A stretch of 43,966 bases of DNA from DATLFA01 sp039934635 (GTDB lineage: Bacteria > Actinomycetota > Acidimicrobiia > Acidimicrobiales > WLNW01), in contig JBDTLT010000020.1 of the NCBI GenBank assembly GCA_039934635.1, forward strand, positions 1-43,966, in the 5' to 3' direction. A model generated the notes under the pieces. The model was not told where the DNA came from and did not search any database. It was given only the letters and a program-made list of their open reading frames with translations. The translations under genes and the position numbers were made by a program. Shown here piece by piece: positions 15,511 through 23,522 of the stretch (the stretch's first letter is position 1; each line of letters opens with the position of its first letter).

Positions 15511-16295
15511 GGTCGCACCTCCGCCGCGCCGAGCGCACGGTCAGCCTTGACCAGACTCTCGGAGCGCCGTTCGATCAACGCTTGCTCGAGACCGCGCTGC
15601 TCGGTTTCATTTTCGAGCCACGCGATGCGGAATCGATGCAGCAGCATCCAGGCGAACAAGATCGTGAAGACAGCGACGCCGAACAGCAATGCGACCAGTT
15701 GCATGTTGTCGAGCTTGGTGTCCGCGAGCGTGACGGTGTCCTTTTGGTGCAGGGTGCGGTTGGACCACCAAACGACCGACATGCGCACGACGGGAATGTT
15801 GCCCGCCGCGATCAGGCCGACGATGGCGGCTCGTTTGGATCGTTGCGTCGGATCACCGTCGACATGACGAAGCGCGAGATAGCCGACGTACATCAACAGC
15901 AACACCAGCGTCGTGACGATGCGGGCGTCACCCCACCGCCAGTAGGTGCCCCATGTGGGACGACCCCACAGCGAGCCGGTCACCAGTGCGAGCGCACAGA
16001 ACAACACACCGATCTCGGCCGACGCGCCGGCAACGAGATCCCACCACACGGAGCGCTTCCACAAGAACATCGCCGAGCCGATGGCGGTGAGGATGAAGGC
16101 CATGTACGCCAGCCACGCCGAGGGCACGTGGACGTACATGATGCGCACGAGGTCGCCCATGTCACTGTCCTCGGGTGACCACCACAGCCCGATCAAACCC
16201 ATGAACACGATGCCCACGAGCGATAGCCCGCCGAGGATTCGGGTGCCGCGCGACGACGTATTGCGAAGCTCGTCCCGTTCGCCCAGGGTCTTCAC
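15507..16295 (-). CDS. ccmC: Haem transporter/handling protein CcmC
   Basis: The 262-residue protein has six predicted membrane helices and the CcmC features IMYVHVPSAWLAY (periplasmic histidine) and a Trp-rich WWD loop, GRPTWGTYWRWGDAR, with a second histidine loop near RTLHQKD. CcmC loads haem onto CcmE. The WWD loop carries one extra residue before DAR compared with the usual WGTWWxWDAR. The GTG at 16295 was chosen because GGAGG sits 5 nt upstream; the longer in-frame extension is a shadow of ccmB. It overlaps ccmB and ccmD by 4 bp each. Confidence 0.92.
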   Translation of the reverse strand: MKTLGERDELRNTSSRGTRILGGLSLVGIVFMGLIGLWWSPEDSDMGDLVRIMYVHVPSAWLAYMAFILTAIGSAMFLWKRSVWWDLVAGASAEIGVLFCALALVTGSLWGRPTWGTYWRWGDARIVTTLVLLLMYVGYLALRHVDGDPTQRSKRAAIVGLIAAGNIPVVRMSVVWWSNRTLHQKDTVTLADTKLDNMQLVALLFGVAVFTILFAWMLLHRFRIAWLENETEQRGLEQALIERRSESLVKADRALGAAEVRP

Positions 16296-16960
16296 GATTC
16301 CTCCAACAGCGTGCCGAACGCCAACGCACCGAACGCGGTATAGACGACTGCGGTGAGCGTCAAGAGCACGAGCCAACTCCACCCGTTGACGGCCGCTTCG
16401 CCGAGCGCGTCCTCGAACGCGCGCGTCGCCGCAATGAGCACCGGCGCCAGCACCGGCAACAACAACAAGGGCAAGATGGTCTCGCGCACCCTGAGGCTTG
16501 CCGCGAGCACGCCATAAATCGTACCGGCCGATGCGACCGCGATGGTCGCGACCACCGCAGTTAGACCGAGCAGCCCCGCCGAGTGGACCGAGCCGCCATA
16601 GAGCACCGCTACGACGCACCCGAGCACGACCTCGAGAACGAGCAATTCGATGACGAGGGCGGCCGCTTTTCCGAGGAAGATGGCGATCGGGTCGAGGCCC
16701 GAGAGCCGCAGTGCGTCACGATTGTCGTTGACCGACTCGACGGTGAAGGACCGTTGCACGGCCAGGATCGCCGTGAACACGACGGCCACCCAGAAGAGAC
16801 CGGCCGTGAACGTGCGCAAGGTCGCGCTGTCGCCTTCGAGCGCGAACCCGAACAACACGAGCACCGTGACGGCGAACGGGGCGATCTGCGTGAGGCCGAC
16901 CCGCGACCGCCGCTCTATGCGCAGGTCCTTGCCGGTGACGAGCGTGATCTCACCCCACAT
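16292..16960 (-). CDS. ccmB: Haem exporter permease CcmB
   Basis: The 222-residue hydrophobic protein has about six membrane helices and the CcmB features KDLRIERRSR near the start, RSFTVESVNDNRDALRLSG in the cytoplasmic loop, and LPLLLLPVLAPVLIAATRAF. With CcmA it forms the ABC-type unit of System I. The ATG at 16960 was chosen since GGGAG lies 6 nt upstream; a GTG nine codons earlier has no such site. It overlaps ccmA by 11 bp and ccmC by 4 bp. Confidence 0.92.
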   Translation of the reverse strand: MWGEITLVTGKDLRIERRSRVGLTQIAPFAVTVLVLFGFALEGDSATLRTFTAGLFWVAVVFTAILAVQRSFTVESVNDNRDALRLSGLDPIAIFLGKAAALVIELLVLEVVLGCVVAVLYGGSVHSAGLLGLTAVVATIAVASAGTIYGVLAASLRVRETILPLLLLPVLAPVLIAATRAFEDALGEAAVNGWSWLVLLTLTAVVYTAFGALAFGTLLEES

Positions 16961-17654
16961 TGGCCACTCCCGGCAGTCGTGAAACACCAGGGGACCCAGC
17001 GGTTGCCGCGGTGTCGGCCACCACCATGCCGCCGGCGACGGTGATCGCCCTGGGGGCCATTGCCCGGGCCCGTTCGAGTTCGTGGGATGCCACCATCACC
17101 GTCGCGCCGCCGGCCGTGGCGTCGCGGACGAGTTGGTCGACGGTGTCGCGGCCGTCTTGGTCGAGCCCGGCATGCGGTTCGTCGAGCAACCAGAGTTTCG
17201 GTCGCCGGGCCACGACCGCGGCGATCGACACGCGTCGTTTCTGCCCGGCCGACATCGAGCCGACCGGAAGGTCGCGCAGGCGCCCCTCGATGCCCATCCG
17301 CACCAGCGCGCTCTGCGCCGAATCGTCATCGACCCCGGCGGCGCGGGCCCAAAAGCGGGTGTTCTCCCACGCGGTGAGCTCGTCGTAGAGGAAGCTGGCG
17401 TGACCGATGAGCCCGACAAGGCGGCGCACGGCACGACGGTCGGCGCTGCGCGTCAGGTCGTGATCGAGGACCCTCGCCTCACCCGAATGCAACGGCACGA
17501 GCCCCGCGCAGACCCGCAGCAGGGTCGTCTTGCCGGCACCGTTCGGGCCTTGCAGAAGGACGGCCTCGCCAGGGGCGACGTCGAGATCGAGACCAGCCAA
17601 CGCAGGAAAGCGGCCGGCGAGCGCGACCGCGTTGCGCAAGCGGACGACGGACAC
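16950..17654 (-). CDS. ccmA: Haem exporter ATP-binding protein CcmA
   Basis: The 234-residue ABC ATPase has Walker A LQGPNGAGKTTLLR, the signature stretch VGSMSAGQKRRVSIA, Walker B KLWLLDEPHAGLD and the switch histidine in ASHEL. CcmA energises release of holo-CcmE from CcmC with CcmB. The GTG at 17654 was chosen because a TACCCT -10 lies 6 nt before it, and because the upstream in-frame codons are Arg/Pro-rich and foreign to the family. It is the first gene of the nine-gene operon, divergent from the sortase gene. Confidence 0.9.
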   Translation of the reverse strand: MSVVRLRNAVALAGRFPALAGLDLDVAPGEAVLLQGPNGAGKTTLLRVCAGLVPLHSGEARVLDHDLTRSADRRAVRRLVGLIGHASFLYDELTAWENTRFWARAAGVDDDSAQSALVRMGIEGRLRDLPVGSMSAGQKRRVSIAAVVARRPKLWLLDEPHAGLDQDGRDTVDQLVRDATAGGATVMVASHELERARAMAPRAITVAGGMVVADTAATAGSPGVSRLPGVANVG

Positions 17655-17660
17655 CGCGCG

Positions 17661-17666
17661 AGGGTA
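17661..17666 (-). promoter_or_regulatory. -10 element of the ccm operon, leaderless
   Basis: On the minus strand TACCCT is followed by 6 nt and the GTG of ccmA at 17654. The operon transcript would begin at its start codon. Confidence 0.55.
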
Positions 17667-17750
17667 CCGACGCAGCCCGCCGACGGCCAAGCGCGGCGCG
17701 GGCCCTCGAGGGCCACGGGGGTATGCCCACGCTTGGATCCGTGGGGCCGG

Positions 17751-17756
17751 TACGGT
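17751..17756 (+). promoter_or_regulatory. Possible -10 element of the sortase gene
   Basis: TACGGT places +1 near 17763, giving a leader of about 11 nt to the GTG at 17774 or about 44 nt to the ATG at 17807. Spacing does not settle the start. Confidence 0.35.
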
Positions 17757-17806
17757 CATAGCGCCGTTCCGCCGTGACCCCGAGAGCCCCGGAGCGGCAC
17801 CTCCCC

Positions 17807-18898
17807 ATGACGGAATCCGAAGGACCGAAGCAGCCCGCCAGCCCCGCGCCGGCGGCGATCGAGTGGCAACGCCGGTTGCGCACTGCGGCCGCCCACGCCC
17901 TCGGTGCCATGGGCCGCACCTTGATCAGCGCCGGGGCGCTCCTGTTGCTGTTCGTGGTCTACCAACTGTGGGGCACCGGACTCCACGAGGCCAGGGCGCA
18001 GCACTCCCTGAGCGACGAGTTCGAGCAACTCCTACGGACGACCACGACGATCCCCACCACGACGATCTCGCCCTCGACGACGATCGTCGAAACGACCGAG
18101 CCGGCGCCGACCACCACCCTCGAAGTGCAGCCGCCCGAAGTGATCGCGGCGTTCAATTCGGGCGCCGCCATTGCCCATATTCGCGCGCCCAAGATCGATC
18201 TCGACAAGATCGTCGTCGAGGGCGTCGAGGTCGACGATCTGCGCAAGGGTCCCGGTCACTACCGCAGCACGCCGATGCCCGGCCAGCGCGGCAACGCCGC
18301 GATCGCGGGCCATCGCACCACCTACGGCGCTCCGTTCAACCGCATCGACGAACTCGATCCCGGCGACGAGATCTCGGTGTCGACCTTGCAAGGCGATTTC
18401 ACCTACAAGGTGCTGCCGCAGACCGACGAAAGCGGCGACGTGAGCGGTCATTTGATCGTGAGCCCGAACGACGTATGGGTCCTCGACGACATGGGCGACA
18501 ACCGCTTGACCTTGACCGCGTGCCATCCGAAGTACAGCGCCAATCAACGCATCATCGTCCAGGCGGTGCTGGTTGTACCGCCGGCGCTCACCCCGAAGCT
18601 CGTGTCCAAACCGTCGATCGACGTCACGCGATCGACGGTCGACGGTGTCGCGCCGACGACGCTCGCCGACGAGCCGGTGATCGCCCGCGAAGATCTCGAC
18701 GCCGGTCTGGGTGGGGACGGCAGCCACCGGTGGCCGGCCATCTTCTGGGGGCTGATGGTCGCGGTCTTCATGGTCGCGATCGGGCGCTCGACGCGGCGCT
18801 GGGGCCGTATCCGCAGTTGGGCGGTCTCGGCGCTGCCCTTGGTGCTGGTCGTGTTCGTGTTCTTCGAGCATCTCGATCGCATGCTCCCTGCACGGTGA
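17807..18898 (+). CDS. Class E sortase
   Basis: The 363-residue transpeptidase has an N-terminal anchor helix (about 38-56), a Thr-rich linker (78-114) and a sortase beta-barrel (about 117-265). The catalytic triad is visible: His169 in AGHRTTYGAPF, Cys239 in LTLTACHPKYS and Arg248 in NQR. Two further helices close the C-terminus (about 302-322 and 333-355). Class E enzymes of high-GC Gram-positives recognise LAxTG-like signals. No protein with such a C-terminal sorting signal is in the window. The ATG at 17807 is used; an in-frame GTG at 17774 would add 11 residues. It is divergent from ccmA. Confidence 0.9.
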   Translation: MTESEGPKQPASPAPAAIEWQRRLRTAAAHALGAMGRTLISAGALLLLFVVYQLWGTGLHEARAQHSLSDEFEQLLRTTTTIPTTTISPSTTIVETTEPAPTTTLEVQPPEVIAAFNSGAAIAHIRAPKIDLDKIVVEGVEVDDLRKGPGHYRSTPMPGQRGNAAIAGHRTTYGAPFNRIDELDPGDEISVSTLQGDFTYKVLPQTDESGDVSGHLIVSPNDVWVLDDMGDNRLTLTACHPKYSANQRIIVQAVLVVPPALTPKLVSKPSIDVTRSTVDGVAPTTLADEPVIAREDLDAGLGGDGSHRWPAIFWGLMVAVFMVAIGRSTRRWGRIRSWAVSALPLVLVVFVFFEHLDRMLPAR

Positions 18899-18938
18899 GC
18901 GAAGCGCCATACGCGAGGTGACATCGCGTCCGCACCGG

Positions 18939-18944
18939 TAGATT
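18939..18944 (+). promoter_or_regulatory. -10 element of the septum-formation lipoprotein gene, leaderless
   Basis: TAGATT, then 6 nt, then the GTG at 18951. Confidence 0.6.
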
Positions 18945-18950
18945 CGCCGG

Positions 18951-19544
18951 GTGCGGCATTGGTGGCGGATCTTGGCGCTCGTCGTCGTCGCGACGGCGTG
19001 TCAAAAGGACAATGCCACGCCCGCCGTGGTCGACGATCAGACGCAGCCGGCCCCGACTGCGGCCACCAGTCGGGCCAGCAACGCCACCACGACCCGGGGC
19101 AACGCGACCGCGTCGACGGTGAAGTCGACAGATGGCATCGAGGGATTGCCCGTCGATCCCGACACGCTCGTCGTCGGCGACTGCTTCAACCGGTACGCAG
19201 GGCTGCAGAACTACCAGACCATCGAAATTGTCACCAAGCGACCGTGCGAACAACCGCACGACGCGGAGGTCTTCTACAAGAACGACTTTCCCGGCTCGGT
19301 CACGGTCAACACCTATCCGGGCAAAGAGAAACTGACGACCGACTCGATTCGCGTCTGTTACGAGAACTTCGCGGCCTTCGTAGGCACTGCCTACGAGATC
19401 TCGGCGTACCAACTCGGGTACTTCGTGCCGCAACAAGAGCGCTGGGAGAACGCGACCGCCAAATACCGCGCCGTGACGTGCTACGTGACGCCCTACGTGA
19501 AGAACACCAAGCTCATGGGAACCGTTCGCGACTCGCGACTTTGA
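18951..19544 (+). CDS. Septum-formation-family lipoprotein
   Basis: The 197-residue protein starts with a short basic end and a hydrophobic helix ending VVVATAC, a lipobox-like site with Cys17. A Thr/Ala-rich linker follows, then a domain with VGDCFN, RPCEQPHDAEVF and later CY pairs, the pattern of the actinobacterial septum-formation family. These are exported, membrane-anchored proteins with a poorly defined role near cell division. It lies 52 bp after the sortase but has its own leaderless promoter. Paired cysteines suggest two or three disulfides. The lipobox has Ala rather than Leu at -3, so lipidation is likely but not certain. Confidence 0.78.
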   Translation: MRHWWRILALVVVATACQKDNATPAVVDDQTQPAPTAATSRASNATTTRGNATASTVKSTDGIEGLPVDPDTLVVGDCFNRYAGLQNYQTIEIVTKRPCEQPHDAEVFYKNDFPGSVTVNTYPGKEKLTTDSIRVCYENFAAFVGTAYEISAYQLGYFVPQQERWENATAKYRAVTCYVTPYVKNTKLMGTVRDSRL

Positions 19545-19587
19545 CGGGGCCGCGGCTTTTCCGCCGCGCAGCAGTGCCCGCGGCATA

Positions 19588-19593
19588 TACCGT
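19588..19593 (+). promoter_or_regulatory. -10 element of the DUF5317 gene, leaderless
   Basis: TACCGT, then 6 nt, then the GTG at 19600. Confidence 0.55.
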
Positions 19594-19599
19594 GACGGC

Positions 19600-20457
19600 G
19601 TGGCTCTGCAGTCCCTGCTCCTCGCCACCGTCGCGGCGGTTGTCGGGCTGATCATCGGGGTCCGGCGCGGGGGCTCACCGGTCAACCTCGCGCACGCCGA
19701 CCTTCAGTGGTGGCGGCTGTTCTTTCTCGCGATGGGGCTCATCGGCCTCGCCGATGTAGCGCCCGACTTCTCCCTCGACCTCGGCCTCGTCGTTATGGGC
19801 GCGGTGGGTCTCGTCGTGGTCGGTCTGGCGTTGATGATGTTGTTCGCGTTGCGCAACCTCCATCTGATCGGCGTCTCGATCGTCGCCGTCGGGTTGGCCC
19901 TGAACCTGCTCGCCACCGTCGCCAATGACGGGTTCCCCGTCGACAAGGGTGCGCTGATCGCGGCAAATATCGAAGATGCTCGCACGGTCGACGAAGCCAA
20001 GCTTTCGGGAGGGCAGCATCTGCGCACCGACGACGATCGACTCTGGTGGCTGGGCAACGCCATTCCGTTTCGTGAGCTCGAACAAGTGCTGTCCTTCGGC
20101 GATCTCATCATCATCGGTGGCATCGGGTGCTCGGTCGAACACCTCACTCGACGCAAGCGGCTCCACCCGCCGCCCCCGCTTTCACCGGACGCGCGCGCCG
20201 GTCTCGTTTCGATCGCCGCGCCGGAGATCCGCCTCGACGACCCGGTGATCGACCTGGCACTCGTGGCCGAAGCCGCGCATCACGGCTATGCGGCACGGCC
20301 CATCGAGTCCTCCGATGCAGCGGATTCAGATGCGGCGGATCCAGGCGCCGTTGGTTCAGAGGCTGCGGGCCATGACGAGCGCGAGCCCGGTCCAGGATTG
20401 AGGGATAGCTCCGAGTCCATGTCCGGTGTCGGGCTCCCAATACTCGGCGAGACCTGA
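19600..20457 (+). CDS. DUF5317-like membrane protein
   Basis: The 285-residue protein has four to five hydrophobic helices in its first 190 residues (starting MALQSLLLATVAAVVGLIIG) and the segment GFPVDKGALIAA followed by WLGNAIPF and a last helix FGDLIIIGG, all typical of DUF5317 proteins. Function is unknown. The soluble tail after about residue 190 is variable and ends in an Asp/Ala-rich repeat (SDAADSDAADPGA). The last 34 codons run antisense over the final 34 codons of the convergent glycosidase gene. The stop at 20457 is the first in frame, so the tail could be an unconstrained extension. Confidence 0.75.
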   Translation: MALQSLLLATVAAVVGLIIGVRRGGSPVNLAHADLQWWRLFFLAMGLIGLADVAPDFSLDLGLVVMGAVGLVVVGLALMMLFALRNLHLIGVSIVAVGLALNLLATVANDGFPVDKGALIAANIEDARTVDEAKLSGGQHLRTDDDRLWWLGNAIPFRELEQVLSFGDLIIIGGIGCSVEHLTRRKRLHPPPPLSPDARAGLVSIAAPEIRLDDPVIDLALVAEAAHHGYAARPIESSDAADSDAADPGAVGSEAAGHDEREPGPGLRDSSESMSGVGLPILGET

Positions 20458-21537
20458 CCGCAGCGCGCCGGTGACCGTCTGCCGGGCAATCGTTCGCGTT
20501 GCCTCGATATCGCCGGCCTGTCGTGTGGCGAGCCAGCACAGGTAATCGAGTTGCGGCCACGTCGGTCCGCGCCAGTACGTGGAGGGCGAGAACAGCGCTT
20601 CGCCGCGATGGACGCCGCACGGCCCGAACGCCGCGCCGTACTCCGACGGATCACACAGCGACCGGTGCGTACGAGCGCGGGCCGTGTCGTCTCGGGTCAC
20701 GAGCACCGGCAACAGCGCGTCGAGCGTGCGCACGCGGCCCGACCCGCGTTCGGTTTCCCCGGCGTCGATCCACGAACAGAGATCACCATCCCATCGGCGA
20801 TCGAGTTGCTCGACGAGCTCGTCGGCTTCACTACGCATGCGGTCGTCGTCGACGATCGTCAGCAGCTCGTATGCGTTGAACGCGATCAGCGCGTTGAATC
20901 CCGCCGACGCGACGACGCACGACGGGTTCGCGATCGGGGCGCCCGACGACGATCGCACGATCGATGCGACGAGCTCGCCCTTGCGCCGGTGCCAATTCTC
21001 GGGCGAGATCCCGTCGGGACAGAGGTCGTCCCAGCGAGGGCTGTCGTCGGCGCCCGACTCCCACGGGTGCGCGAGCAAGACCAAGCCGCTCGCGAGATGG
21101 CGGGCGCGTCGGCGAAGCAGAAACCCGAGACCGCGAACGGCGCGTTCGATCAACTCGCCGGGCACGTCGACCCCTTGTCGTACGCACTCGGCGATCGCGT
21201 GACCGAACATCGGTGGCTGGGTGATCGACGATGCGCCACGACGACCCCAGAACGAGGCGTGCGTGTCGGGCCCACGTTCGTAGTGCATATGGGGAACGAA
21301 GCCGCTCTCGTCGTCCTGCGCCGACAACGCGTGCGTCACTTCTCGTAGTGCACGCGCCTCGTCGCCGAGCTCGAGCCACACGATCGTGTGGAAGCACGAG
21401 TCCCACAGCCATTGCCACGGATAGACCGTGTTGTTGGGCGCGGTGTACCCCTCGGGCATCCATTGCGCATGCAGCATCTCGCTCACGCGTGCGCGCAGAT
21501 CGCCGACATCGAACGACGTGGGCGACTCGAAGGACAT
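20356..21537 (-). CDS. GH63-like (six-hairpin) glycosidase
   Basis: The 393-residue protein resembles the alpha/alpha-barrel of GH63 mannosyl/glucosylglycerate hydrolases and trehalase relatives. It has YPWQWLWDSCFHTIVWLELG (39-58), FVPHMHYE, SITQPPMFGHAI, STYWRGPTWPQLDYL near the end and the closing GHGLGAIPQSWTGLAL. Such enzymes hydrolyse alpha-linked glucosyl or mannosyl groups on small compatible solutes or glycans. The ATG at 21537 was chosen because the 102-codon upstream extension lies over the divergent glycosyltransferase gene and looks non-coding. Pairing with a glycosyltransferase suggests both act on one glycoside. Substrate unknown. Confidence 0.75.
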   Translation of the reverse strand: MSFESPTSFDVGDLRARVSEMLHAQWMPEGYTAPNNTVYPWQWLWDSCFHTIVWLELGDEARALREVTHALSAQDDESGFVPHMHYERGPDTHASFWGRRGASSITQPPMFGHAIAECVRQGVDVPGELIERAVRGLGFLLRRRARHLASGLVLLAHPWESGADDSPRWDDLCPDGISPENWHRRKGELVASIVRSSSGAPIANPSCVVASAGFNALIAFNAYELLTIVDDDRMRSEADELVEQLDRRWDGDLCSWIDAGETERGSGRVRTLDALLPVLVTRDDTARARTHRSLCDPSEYGAAFGPCGVHRGEALFSPSTYWRGPTWPQLDYLCWLATRQAGDIEATRTIARQTVTGALRSGLAEYWEPDTGHGLGAIPQSWTGLALVMARSL

Positions 21538-21589
21538 CGATACTCGCTCTCGGGTAGGTGATCGAGCTGCTAGAACGCTGCGCATTCTT

Positions 21590-22618
21590 ATGGCGACGTG
21601 CGCGATTGTGTCGTTTCGGCTGGGACGAGCCGACGGAGTCTCGGTCGTGGCCGAGACATGGCGCAACGCCTTGGTCGATCTCGGGTTCTCCACTCGCACG
21701 ATCGCCGGCGATGGCCCGGTCGATGTCACCGTGCCGGGCCTCGCCATCGACGCGCCGTCGCCGCCGACCAAAGGCGAGTTGCGCGCCGCCCTGGCCGGCG
21801 TCGATCTCGTCGTCGTCGAGAACTTGTTGTCGATTCCCCTCAATCTCCCTGCTTCGCGCGCCCTGACCGCAGTGTTGCGGGGACGACCGGCGATACTGCA
21901 TCACCATGACCCCTCGTGGCAGCGTGCCCGCTTCGCGCACATCACCGAGTTGCCGCCGCGTGACCCGGCGTGGCGCCATGTCACGATCAACGAGCTCACC
22001 CGACACGAGATGGCCCAGCGGGGTATCGAGGCCACGACCATCTACAACGCGTTCGAAATACACGAGCCGATGGGTGATCGTGCCGCGACCCGCGCGGCTT
22101 TCGCCATCGATGCGCACGAGCGCCTCGTCATCCATCCGGTGCGAGCGATCGAGCGTAAGAACATCCCCAAGGCCCTCGAGATGGCCGAAGCGCTCGATGC
22201 GACCTATTGGCTGTTGGGCGGGCCCGAGGAGAACTACGACGCCGAGCTCGCCCGCATCCTCGCCGGCGCTCGTACGAGGGTCATTCATCAGACGTCATCC
22301 GACCGGGCCGGGTTCTACGCCGCATCCGACATCGTGGCATTTCCGTCCACATGGGAGGGCTTCGGCAACCCACCGGTCGAAGCCGCCATCTTCCGTCGGC
22401 CGGTCGCGGTGGGGCTCTACCCCGTCGCCGCCGAATTGCGGGCAATGGGATTTCGCTGGTTCGACCCCGATGACATCAGCGCGATGCGCAAGTGGTTCGG
22501 GGCGCCGGACGAATCGTTGCTCGATCACAACCAACGACTGGCGCGCCGGCACTTCTCCTTCGAATCGATGCGCGCCAAATTGGGTGCGCTCCTCGCCGAC
22601 GCCGGATGGTTGCCGTGA
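21590..22618 (+). CDS. GT4-type glycosyltransferase
   Basis: The 342-residue protein has a GT-B fold: an N-terminal acceptor domain opening MATCAIVSFRLGRADGVS, HHHDPSW in the middle, HPVRAIERKNIPKALEMA at the start of the nucleotide-sugar domain, and the EX7E-like motif FPSTWEGFGNPPVEAA. Such enzymes transfer a sugar from an NDP- or GDP-donor with retention. The ATG at 21590 gives the proper first strand; a TAGAAC hexamer at 21571-21576 could be its -10 with a leader of about 6 nt. It is divergent from the glycosidase and coupled by GTGA to a small membrane protein. Confidence 0.8.
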   Translation: MATCAIVSFRLGRADGVSVVAETWRNALVDLGFSTRTIAGDGPVDVTVPGLAIDAPSPPTKGELRAALAGVDLVVVENLLSIPLNLPASRALTAVLRGRPAILHHHDPSWQRARFAHITELPPRDPAWRHVTINELTRHEMAQRGIEATTIYNAFEIHEPMGDRAATRAAFAIDAHERLVIHPVRAIERKNIPKALEMAEALDATYWLLGGPEENYDAELARILAGARTRVIHQTSSDRAGFYAASDIVAFPSTWEGFGNPPVEAAIFRRPVAVGLYPVAAELRAMGFRWFDPDDISAMRKWFGAPDESLLDHNQRLARRHFSFESMRAKLGALLADAGWLP

Positions 22619-22878
22619 CCAGACCTGAGCCCGATCCCGTACTCGTGCGGCGCGCGCAGGTTGCCCGCCTCGCAATCCTCGGGCAACGTGTCGGCTACCT
22701 CCTCTACGGAGGCGCCGTCGTCGTGTTCGTCGTCGGCTTCATCATCGGGTTCACACCGGCCATCGTCACCACGATCGTCACCGCCATGATCATTGGCTCG
22801 GCGTTGCTCGCGCCCGCAATCGTGGCGGGTTACGCCGTCAAGGCCGCCGCTCGCGAAGATCGGGAACAGGGCCGGTAA
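22615..22878 (+). CDS. Small two-helix membrane protein, unknown
   Basis: The 87-residue protein has a polar N-terminal segment (PEPDPVLVRRAQVARLAILGQ), split here around a basic helix, then two membrane helices at about 26-46 and 48-70 and a charged tail. I do not recognise a family, though proteins of this type are frequent in Acidimicrobiia. The GTG at 22615 overlaps the glycosyltransferase stop (GTGA), which points to coupled translation and possibly a shared membrane task. A longer in-frame ORF begins inside the glycosyltransferase and was rejected. Confidence 0.65.
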   Translation: MTRPEPDPVLVRRAQVARLAILGQRVGYLLYGGAVVVFVVGFIIGFTPAIVTTIVTAMIIGSALLAPAIVAGYAVKAAAREDREQGR

Positions 22879-22900
22879 GTTGCCCACCAGTAGAAGTGAG

Positions 22901-23518
22901 GTGCAGTTGAGCTCCGAAGATCGGTCGGCCACCACCCGCATGCCCGCGTCGCAACGGCGGCGGCAATTGCTCGACGTGGCGGTGGAGTCCTTCGGCATCA
23001 ACGGTTTCCACAAGACGTCGATGAGCGCGCTCGCCGCGGCGGCCGGTGTGACCAAGCCGGTGCTGTATCAGCATTTCAGGTCGAAGAATGAGCTCTACCT
23101 CGAGGTCGTACGCGACATCGGCGGACGCTTGCGCGATGAGCTCGGCAAAGCGGTCGCAGACGCGACGTCCGCGCACAGTCAGGTCGAGGCGGGGTTCCGT
23201 GCCTACTTCAAGTTCTTCGCCAACGAGCCGTTTGCGTTCGAAGTCCTCTTCGGTGACGCAACGCGCCGCGACGCGGAGTTCGCACGCGAGGCCCACGCGG
23301 TCGAAGAGTCGATCGCAGAGAACATCGCGCAGTTGATGGCGATCGACGACATGCCCGAACTCGATCGTCGCGTGCTGGCATTCGGCATCGTCGGGCTGGC
23401 CGAAGGCGCCGGTCGTCACTGGATGGGCCAGCAGATCGAGCTGACTCCGACCGACCTCGCCGAGCGCGTCGCCGAGCTTGCGTGGTACGGCCTGCGCGGG
23501 CGGCCGCGACGCGACTGA
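22901..23518 (+). CDS. TetR-family transcriptional regulator
   Basis: The 205-residue protein has a TetR helix-turn-helix at about residues 18-65: RRRQLLDVAVESFGINGF, TSMSALAAAAGVTKPVLYQHF and SKNELYLEVV. The all-helical ligand domain that follows ends in ELAWYGLRG. The start is uncertain: GTG 22901 (used), TTG 22907 (GAGG 5 nt before it) or ATG 22940 would all keep the domain. It follows the small membrane protein by 22 bp and converges on the nudix gene with 4 bp between stops. No ligand or target can be inferred. Confidence 0.85.
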   Translation: MQLSSEDRSATTRMPASQRRRQLLDVAVESFGINGFHKTSMSALAAAAGVTKPVLYQHFRSKNELYLEVVRDIGGRLRDELGKAVADATSAHSQVEAGFRAYFKFFANEPFAFEVLFGDATRRDAEFAREAHAVEESIAENIAQLMAIDDMPELDRRVLAFGIVGLAEGAGRHWMGQQIELTPTDLAERVAELAWYGLRGRPRRD

Positions 23519-23522
23519 CCGC

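Noticed and set aside
17807..18898. A sortase-substrate locus around the class E sortase
   Set aside because: No nearby protein ends with an LAxTG/LPxTG-like motif, helix and basic tail; the secreted protein at 41396 also lacks one.
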